64,000 nt of DNA, taken from positions 1 to 64,000 of the forward strand of contig CAZGVO010000013.1 in assembly GCA_964529175.1 (NCBI GenBank), read 5' to 3'. A program made the translations under genes and the position numbers. A model generated the notes under the pieces. That model was not told the origin of the DNA. It saw only the letters and a program-made list of their open reading frames with translations, and did no database searches. Position 1 is the stretch's first letter. Each line of letters begins with the position of its first letter. The stretch comes from JAAFJM01 sp964529175. GTDB lineage: Bacteria > Bacteroidota > Bacteroidia > UKL13-3. This document shows, piece after piece, positions 7,521 to 17,600 of the stretch.

Positions 7521-10500
7521 ATGTCTTTCAAAAAAGATCAAAAATTAAAAAGCAATTTCACCAAAATCAGAATAGGTTTGGCTTCGCCAGAGTCTATTTT
7601 ACAAAGATCGCATGGTGAAGTAACCAAGCCAGAAACTATCAATTACAGATCGTTCAAGCCAGAAATGGGTGGATTGTTTTGTGAGCGTATTTTTGGACCA
7701 ATAAAAGATTACGAATGTCATTGTGGTAAATATAAACGTATTCGTTACAAGGGTATTGTTTGTGACCGTTGTGGTGTTGAAGTAACAGAAAAGAAAGTAA
7801 GACGCGAACGCATGGGTCACATTAATTTAGTGGTACCTGTTGCGCATATTTGGTATTTCCGTTCATTGCCTAATAAAATTGGTTATGTATTAGGAATGCC
7901 AACAAAAAAATTAGACATGGTGGTTTACTACGAACGTTATGTAGTTTGTCAACCAGGTATTAAGCAAAATGATGGTGTTTTAATGAATGATTTGTTAACG
8001 GAAGAAGAATACTTAGATATTCTTGATTCGTTACCAAAAGATAACCAACATTTAGATGATGACGATCCCAATAAATTTATAGCTAAAATGGGTGGAGATG
8101 CGCTTTGGTTTTTATTAAGCCGAGTTGATCTTGATTCATTGAGTTTTGATTTACGTATTAAAGCAAGCACAGAAACTAGCCAACAACGTAAAGCAGAGGC
8201 CTTAAAACGCTTAAAAGTTATTGAAGGATTCCGTTCTGCTCAAGAAAACGGTGAAAACCGTCCTGAGTGGATGGTGGTAAAAATTTTACCAGTTATTCCA
8301 CCAGAATTACGTCCGTTAGTGCCATTAGAAGGTGGACGTTTTGCAACTTCGGATTTGAATGATTTATACAGACGTGTTATTATCCGTAATAATCGTTTGA
8401 AACGTTTAATGGAAATAAAAGCTCCTGAAGTAATTTTACGTAACGAAAAGCGTATGTTACAAGAAGCTGTAGATTCATTATTTGATAATACAAGAAGAGT
8501 AAGTGCTGTAAAAACTGAAGGTAACCGTCCATTAAAATCTTTGAGCGATATGCTAAAAGGTAAACAAGGTCGTTTCCGTCAAAACTTATTAGGTAAACGT
8601 GTGGATTATTCTGGTCGTTCGGTAATTGTGGTTGGACCTCAATTAAAATTACACGAATGTGGTATTCCTAAAAACATGGCTGCTGAGCTTTTCAAACCAT
8701 TTATCATTCGTAAATTATTAGAGCGTGGTATTGTAAAAACAGTAAAATCAGCTAAGAAATTAGTAGATAGAAAAGAGCCTGTAATTTGGGATATTTTAGA
8801 AAATATTTTAAAAGGACATCCTATTTTATTAAACCGTGCTCCTACACTACATAGATTAGGTATTCAAGCTTTCCAACCAAAATTAATTGAAGGAAAAGCT
8901 ATCCAATTACATCCATTAGTTTGTACTGGTTTTAATGCGGATTTTGACGGGGATCAAATGGCTGTTCACGTTCCACTTGGAAATGCAGCAGTTTTAGAAG
9001 CACAATTATTGATGCTTGCTCCTCACAATATTTTAAATCCTGCTAATGGTGCTCCAATTGCGGTACCATCGCAAGATATGGTGTTGGGATTATACTACAT
9101 TACTAAAGGTAGAAAACATACTAATGAACATCCGGTAAAAGGCGAAGGCTTGAAATTTTACTCTCCAGAAGAAGCAATTATTGCTTACAACGAGCGTAAA
9201 GTTGATTTACATGCTTTTGTTAAATGTAAAGTAAATGTTTTAGAAGATGGTCAATTAGTAAATAAATTAATTGATACTACAGTTGGTAGAATTTTATTTA
9301 ACCAAGTAGTACCTTCTAATTACGGTTATATAAACGAGTTATTAACTAAGAAAAACTTAAGAGATATCATTGGTTCAGTAATTGCTGAATGTGGTATGGA
9401 TAAGTGTGCTAAATTCTTAGATGATATCAAAGAAATTGGTTTCCATTTTGCATTTAAAGGAGGATTATCGTTTAATTTAAGTTACGTTATGATTCCTGAA
9501 GAAAAAGGCAAATTTGTGAAAGAAGCACAAGCTGAGGTAGAAGAAATTTGGAGCAATTACGAACAAGGTTTTATTACAAACAATGAGCGTTATAACCAAG
9601 TTATCGATATCTGGACTCGTATTAACTCACGTTTGGCTGATACTTTATTAACTCAATTGAAAACCGATAACCAAGGATTTAACCCTATTTATATGATGTT
9701 AGATTCTGGAGCTCGTGGTTCTAAAGAGCAAATTCGTCAGTTAGGCGGTATGAGGGGTTTGATGGCTAAACCTCAAAAGAATTTAAGTGGGGGAACTGGA
9801 GAGATTATTGAAAATCCAATTCTTTCTAACTTTAAAGAAGGTTTATCAGTTATTGAATACTTTATTTCAACTCACGGTGCGCGTAAAGGTTTGGCGGATA
9901 CAGCTTTAAAAACTGCGGATGCTGGTTACTTAACACGTAGGTTACATGACGTAGCTCAAGATATTGTTATCAACGAAGAAGATTGTGGTACTTTACGTGG
10001 TATTCCAATCAGTGCTTTAAAAGATAATGAAGAAGAGGTAGAAAGTTTATACGAACGTATTTTAGGAAGAACTAGTTTACACGATGTATTTGATCCATTA
10101 ACTGGTGAATTATATGTAGCTGCTGGTGAGCAAATTGTAGAAAAAATTGCTACTAAAATATCAAATAGCCCAATTGAAATAGTTGAAATTCGTTCTGCAT
10201 TAACTTGCGAAACTCAATTAGGTATTTGTGCTAAATGTTATGGTAGAAATCTTTCTACTGGTAGAATGGCTCAAAGAGGAGATTCAGTAGGTGTAATTGC
10301 TGCTCAATCAATTGGTGAACCAGGAACTCAGTTAACATTACGTACTTTCCACGTGGGTGGTACGGCTTCAAATATTGCTAATGAAAGCCAAATGAATGCT
10401 AAATTTGGTGGTATTTTAGAATTTGAAGAAATAAAAACAGTTGAAATGAAAACTGATGAAGGTATTTTTGATACTGTAATCGGTCGTCAAGGTGAGATTA

Positions 10501-11801
10501 GAATTTTAGACGAGGTAACTCGTAACCCAATTATAACTGTAAACATTCCTTATGGAGCGCATTTACAAGTTAAAAATGGTGCTAAAATTGCTAAAGGTGA
10601 TATCATTTGTTCATGGGATCCATACAATGCGGTAATTCTTTCTGAATTCCCGGGTGTGCTTCAATTTGAAAGTATTATTGAAAACATTACTTTTAAAGAA
10701 GAAAGCGATGAGCAAACAGGTCACAAAGAGAAAGTTATTATTGAATCGAAAGATAAAACTAAAACTCCTTCAATTATTGTAAACGATAAAAAAGGTAATC
10801 CTTTAAAAGAATACAATATTCCGGTAGGTGCTCACATTGTGGTTGAAGATGGAAAATCAATTGGACCAGGTGAGATTTTAGTTAAAATTCCTCGTGTTGC
10901 AAGTAAAACACGTGATATTACAGGAGGTTTACCTCGTGTTACTGAGTTATTTGAAGCTCGTAATCCAAGTAATCCTGCAGTAGTAACCGAAATTGATGGT
11001 GTAGTAAGCTTTGGTGGTATCAAACGTGGTAATAGAGAAATTATGGTTACCTCGCGTGATGGAGATAGCCGTAAATACATGGTTCCATTATCGAAACACA
11101 TTTTAGTTCAAGAAAATGATTTCGTAAAAGCTGGTTCACAATTATCTGATGGTTCAATTAGCCCTCAAGATATTTTGAGAATTGAAGGACCTCTTACAGT
11201 TCAGCGTTATATTGTTAATGGTATCCAAGAGGTTTACCGTTTACAAGGTGTAAAAATTTCGGATAAACATATCGAAATTATTGTTCGCCAAATGATGCAA
11301 AAACTAGAAGTAGTTGATCCAGGTGATACTTTATTCTTAGAAGGCGAAAACGTTGATCGTTTCAAATTCAAAAAAGTAAATGATTGGATTTACGATAAAA
11401 AAGTAGTGTTGGAAGCAGGAGACTCAACTAACTACAAACCAGGCCAAATTATCAGCGTTAGAAAATTACGTGACGAAAATTCACAATTAAAACGCAAAGA
11501 TTTGCGCTTAGTAGAAGTGAGAGATGCTGAATCGGCTACTGCAGTTCAAGTAATTATGGGTATCACTAAATCATCATTAGGTACTCAAAGTTTCATGAGT
11601 GCTGCATCGTTCCAGGAAACTACTAAAGTATTGAACGAAGCTGCTATAAACGGTAAAGTAGATAAAATGTTAGGATTAAAAGAAAACGTAATTGTTGGTC
11701 ATTTAATTCCTGCAGGTACTGGTTTACGCGATTATGAAAAATTAGTAGTAGGTAGTAAAGAAGAATACGAAGCATTATTATCATCGAAAGATGAAGAATA
11801 G
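7521..11801 (+). CDS. rpoC: DNA-directed RNA polymerase subunit beta'
   Basis: 1426 residues. It forms the clamp and the catalytic centre of RNA polymerase. The catalytic magnesium loop NADFDGDQMAVH is present with aspartates at 474, 476 and 478. The N-terminal zinc site is seen in CHCGKY and CDRCGVEV, and the second in the CGTLRGI and CETQLGICAKCYGR segments. The trigger loop region (about QSIGEPGTQLTLRTFHVGG) is intact. A T-tailed terminator follows at once, closing the rpoBC unit. Confidence 0.98.
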   Translation: MSFKKDQKLKSNFTKIRIGLASPESILQRSHGEVTKPETINYRSFKPEMGGLFCERIFGPIKDYECHCGKYKRIRYKGIVCDRCGVEVTEKKVRRERMGHINLVVPVAHIWYFRSLPNKIGYVLGMPTKKLDMVVYYERYVVCQPGIKQNDGVLMNDLLTEEEYLDILDSLPKDNQHLDDDDPNKFIAKMGGDALWFLLSRVDLDSLSFDLRIKASTETSQQRKAEALKRLKVIEGFRSAQENGENRPEWMVVKILPVIPPELRPLVPLEGGRFATSDLNDLYRRVIIRNNRLKRLMEIKAPEVILRNEKRMLQEAVDSLFDNTRRVSAVKTEGNRPLKSLSDMLKGKQGRFRQNLLGKRVDYSGRSVIVVGPQLKLHECGIPKNMAAELFKPFIIRKLLERGIVKTVKSAKKLVDRKEPVIWDILENILKGHPILLNRAPTLHRLGIQAFQPKLIEGKAIQLHPLVCTGFNADFDGDQMAVHVPLGNAAVLEAQLLMLAPHNILNPANGAPIAVPSQDMVLGLYYITKGRKHTNEHPVKGEGLKFYSPEEAIIAYNERKVDLHAFVKCKVNVLEDGQLVNKLIDTTVGRILFNQVVPSNYGYINELLTKKNLRDIIGSVIAECGMDKCAKFLDDIKEIGFHFAFKGGLSFNLSYVMIPEEKGKFVKEAQAEVEEIWSNYEQGFITNNERYNQVIDIWTRINSRLADTLLTQLKTDNQGFNPIYMMLDSGARGSKEQIRQLGGMRGLMAKPQKNLSGGTGEIIENPILSNFKEGLSVIEYFISTHGARKGLADTALKTADAGYLTRRLHDVAQDIVINEEDCGTLRGIPISALKDNEEEVESLYERILGRTSLHDVFDPLTGELYVAAGEQIVEKIATKISNSPIEIVEIRSALTCETQLGICAKCYGRNLSTGRMAQRGDSVGVIAAQSIGEPGTQLTLRTFHVGGTASNIANESQMNAKFGGILEFEEIKTVEMKTDEGIFDTVIGRQGEIRILDEVTRNPIITVNIPYGAHLQVKNGAKIAKGDIICSWDPYNAVILSEFPGVLQFESIIENITFKEESDEQTGHKEKVIIESKDKTKTPSIIVNDKKGNPLKEYNIPVGAHIVVEDGKSIGPGEILVKIPRVASKTRDITGGLPRVTELFEARNPSNPAVVTEIDGVVSFGGIKRGNREIMVTSRDGDSRKYMVPLSKHILVQENDFVKAGSQLSDGSISPQDILRIEGPLTVQRYIVNGIQEVYRLQGVKISDKHIEIIVRQMMQKLEVVDPGDTLFLEGENVDRFKFKKVNDWIYDKKVVLEAGDSTNYKPGQIISVRKLRDENSQLKRKDLRLVEVRDAESATAVQVIMGITKSSLGTQSFMSAASFQETTKVLNEAAINGKVDKMLGLKENVIVGHLIPAGTGLRDYEKLVVGSKEEYEALLSSKDEE

Positions 11802-11821
11802 TTAAAAAGTATTTAACTCAT

Positions 11822-11861
11822 AAAAAAAGCTACTTAACCGAAAGGTTAGGTAGCTTTTTTG
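11822..11861 (+). terminator. Intrinsic terminator after rpoC
   Basis: The 5' arm AAAAAAAGCTACTTAACC pairs with GGTTA-G-GTAGCTTTTTT across a GAAA loop, with the T run serving as both arm and tail. It begins 20 bases after the rpoC stop and marks the end of the polymerase operon. The core AAAAAAGCTACTT recurs at 3493 and 24639. Confidence 0.85.
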
Positions 11862-11894
11862 TTTTAGTAAAATTGTAGTATTATTACGACATAT

Positions 11895-13757
11895 ATGTTA
11901 TACAGAAAAAGAGTTTTTTCGTTTGTGTGTTTTTTATTGCTCATGCTTATTGCTAGGGCAAATAAAGTTTCTGAAATTGATAGTTTAACAAAAGTAGTAA
12001 ATACTATTGAATCTGATACTTTGAAAGTAAAAACATTGAATGCTTTGGCTAAAGTGGTTTTAAATGTTAAAGCTACTGAGGCACTTGACTATGCAATTCA
12101 AGCTAATAAACTGGCTAAAGAAATTAATTATGTGTCTGGTGTTGCGTATTCTTCTGATATTATGGGTGTTATATATTTAAGATTTGGCGACTCCAAAAAA
12201 GCACTCTATCATCATTTTGTTGCCCAAGAAATTTTTAAAAATATGAAAGATTTTAAAGGTGAAGCATTCACTTATAACAATATAGGAGCTGTATTTTCTT
12301 ACTTGAAAAACTATTCAAAAGCTGCATATTATTATCAGTTATCAATAAATATAAAAACTAAATCTGGTTTTTTTAAAGAAATTAGTAGTTCCCTTATTAA
12401 TTTAGGGAATATTGAAATGAAAAGTAAAAATATTACTAAATGCATTTCATATTACTCATTGGCATTAGATAATGCCACAAAATTTAAGGACTACAGGAAT
12501 ATGACCATTGCACTTATAAATCTTGGAGAAGCGTATATTGATTTAAAGAATAATTATAAAGCACTATTTTATTATAAGAAGGCATTGCCAATTATTGAAA
12601 GAACGGGGGGAGGATACCACAAAGCGTATTTTTATTTTGCCTTAGGAAGGATATATTTAGACCAAAAGCATTATAATTTAGCTGAATATAATTTAAATGA
12701 AGCATTGAAAATAGCTGCCAAAATTGAATCAAAATCGCTTTGTTTAAACATTTACAAACAAATTTATTTGTTGTATAAAGAGCAGAATAAATTTGAAAAA
12801 GCACTGTTTTTTAATGAGTTATATTTGACCTTAAGTGATACTTTATTCAATCAAGAAAATGTTAAAAATATAAATGAGATGCAGGCTCGTTTTGATTTAA
12901 AAGAAAAAGAGGAGCAAATAAAAAATTTGAACATTGAGAGAAAAGTAATCGAGGCTAATAAATCGAAAGATGAATTGGTGAAAAAATTTTTAATAGTAGG
13001 AATAATTTTTATTTCAATTATTACTATTATAACTTTTTGGATTGTTTATAATAAACAAAAAACCAATCGTATTTTGATACTAAAAAATACTAAAATACAA
13101 ATTCAGCAATTAGAGATTGAAAAAATTAACAAAGAGCTGAATGAGTATAATAAAGAATTGATGAAAGAAAATGTGTTTGCTAGGTATGAAATATTAAAGG
13201 CCAAAATAAATCCACATTTTTTATTTAATAGTTTAAGTACACTTTCATCTTTAATAATTCACGATAAGAAACAGGCACTATCTTTTGTTACCAAGTTTGC
13301 CAAGTTATATCGTTCGATTTTAGAATTAAGTAATACTCAGTTAATTAGTATAAAAGAAGAGCTCGAAGTGGTACAAAGTTATTTGTATTTATGTAAAATG
13401 AAGTACGAAGAAAATTTGGTGTTAAATATTGATAATGAGGTGCTTAATGTTGATGGCTTTTTACCGCCATTTAGTTTGCAACTATTAATTGAAAATGTTG
13501 TTAAACATAATATTATAGATTTTAATAAGGTAATGGTAGTAGATGTTTATTTAGAAAGTGATTATATAGTGGTGAAAAATTTGCTTAATCCTAAAGTTGA
13601 TGATGAGTTAAGTACTGGGTTGGGTAAAAAAAATATAATTGAACGTTATAAATTTATTTCTGATAAGTTGCCCTACTTTGAAATATTGGGAGAATTTTAC
13701 ATAGCTAAAGTACCTTTAATTAAAAACAAAACAGAACATGAATTGCATAATAATTGA
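11895..13757 (+). CDS. TPR-repeat sensor histidine kinase, LytS/His_kinase type
   Basis: 620 residues. A signal peptide or N-terminal anchor (about residues 7-22) precedes a periplasmic region of TPR-like helix pairs (about 60-320, e.g. AFTYNNIGAVFSYLKNYSKA). Then come a coiled coil, one membrane span (about 363-385), another coiled coil and a LytS-type kinase domain. The phospho-accepting histidine is in NPHFLFN (H441); the N box (LLIENVVKHN) and a reduced GLGKKN glycine box follow. The stop overlaps the start of the LytTR regulator by 20 bases, so the two form a cognate pair. The input signal is unknown. Confidence 0.9.
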   Translation: MLYRKRVFSFVCFLLLMLIARANKVSEIDSLTKVVNTIESDTLKVKTLNALAKVVLNVKATEALDYAIQANKLAKEINYVSGVAYSSDIMGVIYLRFGDSKKALYHHFVAQEIFKNMKDFKGEAFTYNNIGAVFSYLKNYSKAAYYYQLSINIKTKSGFFKEISSSLINLGNIEMKSKNITKCISYYSLALDNATKFKDYRNMTIALINLGEAYIDLKNNYKALFYYKKALPIIERTGGGYHKAYFYFALGRIYLDQKHYNLAEYNLNEALKIAAKIESKSLCLNIYKQIYLLYKEQNKFEKALFFNELYLTLSDTLFNQENVKNINEMQARFDLKEKEEQIKNLNIERKVIEANKSKDELVKKFLIVGIIFISIITIITFWIVYNKQKTNRILILKNTKIQIQQLEIEKINKELNEYNKELMKENVFARYEILKAKINPHFLFNSLSTLSSLIIHDKKQALSFVTKFAKLYRSILELSNTQLISIKEELEVVQSYLYLCKMKYEENLVLNIDNEVLNVDGFLPPFSLQLLIENVVKHNIIDFNKVMVVDVYLESDYIVVKNLLNPKVDDELSTGLGKKNIIERYKFISDKLPYFEILGEFYIAKVPLIKNKTEHELHNN

Positions 13758-14472
13758 AGATGAGCCGCATGTAGCAAAACATTTACTATATTTATTAGGT
13801 GATAATAATTTTGATTGTATAGTACTAGCAACGCTTACAAGTATTTCTGAGTCTGTTTTATGGTTGAAAAACAATAAAGTAGATTTAATATTTATGGATA
13901 TTCAACTGAGCGATGGTATAAGTTTTGAAATTTTTAACCAAATAGAGCTGAATGTGCCCATTATATTTACTACTTCTTACGACAGTTATGCAGTTGAAGC
14001 ATTTAAAAGGTTTGGGATTGCTTATTTACTAAAACCTATTGATATTGAAGAGTTAAAAACAGCTTTAGATAAATACAAAATATGGTTTGAAAATAAATCA
14101 ATTAATGAAAGCATTAAAAGTATTGCTTCTTCTTACCAGTCTAGATTTATGGTTAATTCTGGAAACCAAATACATACAGTTTTGGCAAAAGAAATAGCCA
14201 TTGTATATGTTAAATTTAAACAAGTTTTTTTTACAAGTTTAGAAGGAACAATCTATGCTTTTGACGGTAGTTTGGACAATATAGAGAAAAGACTTAACCC
14301 ACAGTATTTTTTCAGGATTAATAGGCAGTTTATCATTAACTTTAATGCGATTGAAAAAATGTATAATGAAACGAGGGGAAGAGTAAAAATAGTAACTATA
14401 CTAAATTTTAATGAGGATTTGGTGGTAAGTATTGATAGGGCTGTGGAGTTTAAGAAATGGTTAAATAGATAA
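13738..14472 (+). CDS. LytTR-family response regulator
   Basis: 244 residues. The receiver domain (1-115) has the acidic pair E7-D8, the phosphorylation site D54 in LIFMDIQLSDG, T/S at TTSYD and the lysine in LLKPID. The C-terminal LytTR DNA-binding domain (about 140-244) shows FFRINRQFIINFNAIE. Translation is probably coupled to the kinase because the genes overlap by 20 bases. The next gene, a large secreted protein 148 bases downstream, is a plausible target but this is inference. Confidence 0.93.
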   Translation: MNCIIIEDEPHVAKHLLYLLGDNNFDCIVLATLTSISESVLWLKNNKVDLIFMDIQLSDGISFEIFNQIELNVPIIFTTSYDSYAVEAFKRFGIAYLLKPIDIEELKTALDKYKIWFENKSINESIKSIASSYQSRFMVNSGNQIHTVLAKEIAIVYVKFKQVFFTSLEGTIYAFDGSLDNIEKRLNPQYFFRINRQFIINFNAIEKMYNETRGRVKIVTILNFNEDLVVSIDRAVEFKKWLNR

Positions 14473-14543
14473 AAACACTTTCAGCGCCATTTTTTGCACT
14501 TTCGGTAGTTTATTACCTTAGTAAAATTTTATTACAGTAAAAA

Positions 14544-14583
14544 ACAGATTAATTGCATATAATTAAAAATATATATAATCTGT
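14544..14583. promoter_or_regulatory. 8-bp inverted repeat, possible operator
   Basis: ACAGATTA (14544-14551) and TAATCTGT (14576-14583) are perfect inverted copies 24 bases apart in the gap between the LytTR regulator and the secreted protein. They may be a regulator-binding site. LytTR proteins usually bind direct repeats, so a different factor or chance is possible. Confidence 0.3.
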
Positions 14584-14619
14584 CAGGAAACTGAATAACA
14601 ACTAAAATTTTATTAACCT

Positions 14620-17600
14620 ATGAGTATTCTTCGACTTTACGCAATTATTATTAGTTTGGTATATTTATTACCAATCAACTATTTACAATCTCAGTCTATT
14701 ATCTTTGATAATGTTCCTCCATTATCTGGTGGTGGTAATACTGCTGGTGGACAAGCATTTAACCTTACTGTGCAAAAAAAAGTAATCATTCAAGGAATTA
14801 GAGGTTCTTTCTCCACTGTTTCTGGAACAGTTACTCTTTGGTATAATCCAGTAAAAATAAACGGTCAGCCAACGGTTAGTTCAACAACAGGTTGGATAAA
14901 CTTAGGTAGCACTACTATGACAGGTATTTCTACTAGTAGTACTTCGCCTGTTCCTCAAACAGTACCCATTCCCATTTCATTATTAATGAATCCAGGCGAT
15001 ACATTTGGTTTTATGATTCAGTGGACTGGAAATGTATATCCTACTACCAACACTAACACCCCAACGTTTACTGATGGAAGTGTTACTATAATTGCTGATG
15101 CTAGTTGTGCATATACTGGAAACGCTGGAATGACAACTTGGTTTACTCCTAGACAAATTAATGGTGGTGTTATATATAGTTTGGCACAAAAAGGTTATAA
15201 TGATGCAAGTATTTCAGGATTGGTTTCTTCGCCAAAGTTTTGTGGTAATTCTCAAAATTTATTGGTAAAACTATCAAATATGGGTACAAATGTTATTAGT
15301 AATGTAAATGTTAATTGGTCTATAGATGGTGTGTTACAAACCCCCATTTCTTTTTCAACACCACTAGATACAATAAATCATCCTAGTAATATAAGTGATA
15401 CTGTGTTAAATTTAGGAAGTATTAGTTACACCCCTAATTTAAGTAAAAATATAAAAGTATGGACAAGTAGTCCAAATGGAATGGCAGATACAATTACCAA
15501 CAATGATTCGTTGTTATTAGTATTAAGTCCAGGTTTATCAGGGGCATATACTATAGGTGGAGTTTCTCCTGATTTTTCATCATTTTCTGAAGCTATTAGT
15601 AGAATAGAGTCATTTGGTAAATGTGGGCCTTTGGTTTTTAATGTTAGCAGCGGGTTAACATTTAAAGAGCGTCCTATAAATATTAGAAACTTAGATTCAA
15701 TAACATTTCAAAAAACCGGATTTGGAAGTAATCCAATAGTTTATGGTATATCTGGCACAGGAACAACTGATGCAGTGTTTGCAATAAAAGGTTCAAAAAA
15801 TATTGTTTTTGATGGAATTGATGTAACTGATAGTGTGAGTAATTCAACTACAGCACTGCAAATGGAATATGGGTATTCAGTTTTAAATTCAACTGGAATA
15901 ATTGGCTCTAATAATAATACAATAAAAAATTGTAGAATAACTTTAAATAGGACCAATACAGCAACTATTGGAATATTACAATCTGCAGCTACAACTGGGG
16001 GTGGTGTAGCCGCTACTTCATTAACAGGAGCAAACCATAATAATAGATATGAAAATGTAAAAATTCAAAATACTTATAAAGGAATTGGTTTAATTGGAAC
16101 ACCAGGTTTTCCTGATAGTAATTGTGTTGTTACATCAACAGGAACCGATACTACCATTGTTGGTGCTAATACTGCAAATGATATTGGAAATGGAACAGCA
16201 TTGGTATATGGAATAAGCGCAGCTGATCAAAAAAATGTTGAAATATCGAAATGTTGGGTACGTAATTTAACGCATACAAGCACCTCTACTATTCAAGGAA
16301 TTTTTATCGATAATGGGTCAACCACATCAGATTATGGAACAGCAAGGGTATGGGGTAATGTTGTTTATAATATTAACAGAATAACTAGTACTTCGGCAAC
16401 TGGAACTGTTCATGGAATTAGAATTGATGCATCAACAACTTCAAATGCTTTAGTTTATAATAATGTAATATACGCTGTAAATAATACATCAACCATTGCC
16501 ACTGCTACCGCCAATCAAATGGTAAGAGGAATTTCGTTTGGTACAAGCACAGGCACAGGTACTTCTTCATTTTTTTATAATTCAGTTTCTTTAAATAGTT
16601 CAGGATTAAATAATTCAATAGTTGCTTTTTGGAAAGGTGGAGCTGGTAATACTATTGTAAGAAATAATATATTTTCAAATACTTCACCGGCTCAAACAGG
16701 TGTTTCAAAACATTACGCTGTTTATGTGAGTGCAGGTACTATTTCATCTTCAAATAATATATTTTGGGCACCAAATGCAAATGGTTTTGTAGGTTATGCT
16801 GCTGCATCAGATAGAAGTTCATTACCTTCATTTGCTGCTGCTATAACAACAGTAACACCTGCCGATGGAAACGAACAAGGAAGTGCAAATGCAAACCCTA
16901 ATTTTGTAAGTGCAACAGATTTAACATTTGCTGCAAATACTCCATCTGTTCAAAGTGGTTTACCTATTACATTGCCCATTGCCATAACAACTGATATAGT
17001 AGGAAATGTAAGAAGTAATATTAATGGAACTACTATTGGGGCATACGAATCAGTTCAAACATTGTTTGATAGTGCAGCACCTATTATATCGAACGTGGTA
17101 ATAGTAAACTCATCTATGCCTACTGTAATGGCTACAATAACAGATAATAGCAACCCAATTATGGCTGGTGATGTTAGACTTTGGTATAGACAAGGTTTAA
17201 GTGGAGCATTTACTGGTTTGGCACCTGATAGTGTTCCAAGTTCAGGCATGAATGGAACTTATAAATGGTCAACATCTTTATCTTCATTGTCGTCAGGTTT
17301 GTACCAATTTTACATAGCTGCAAGAGATTTTGTAGGAGCAGGAAGTAACATTGCAGTAAATCCAATTCAATCAACTTCATTTACAGGTTTTAGTGCGGTT
17401 AACCCAGTAAATTACTTAAATAATCCTGATGCAGGAGTAAACACAAGGACATTTGTTAAAACTAGTTCAATATCAGGTGGAACTTACCAAGTGGGTTCTA
17501 CTAGTTTTCCATATTTAAAATTAACTGACGTGGCCAATGCGTTAAATTCGGCCGAATTATTAGGAAATGTAGTATTTGAATTACAATCAAATTATGATGG

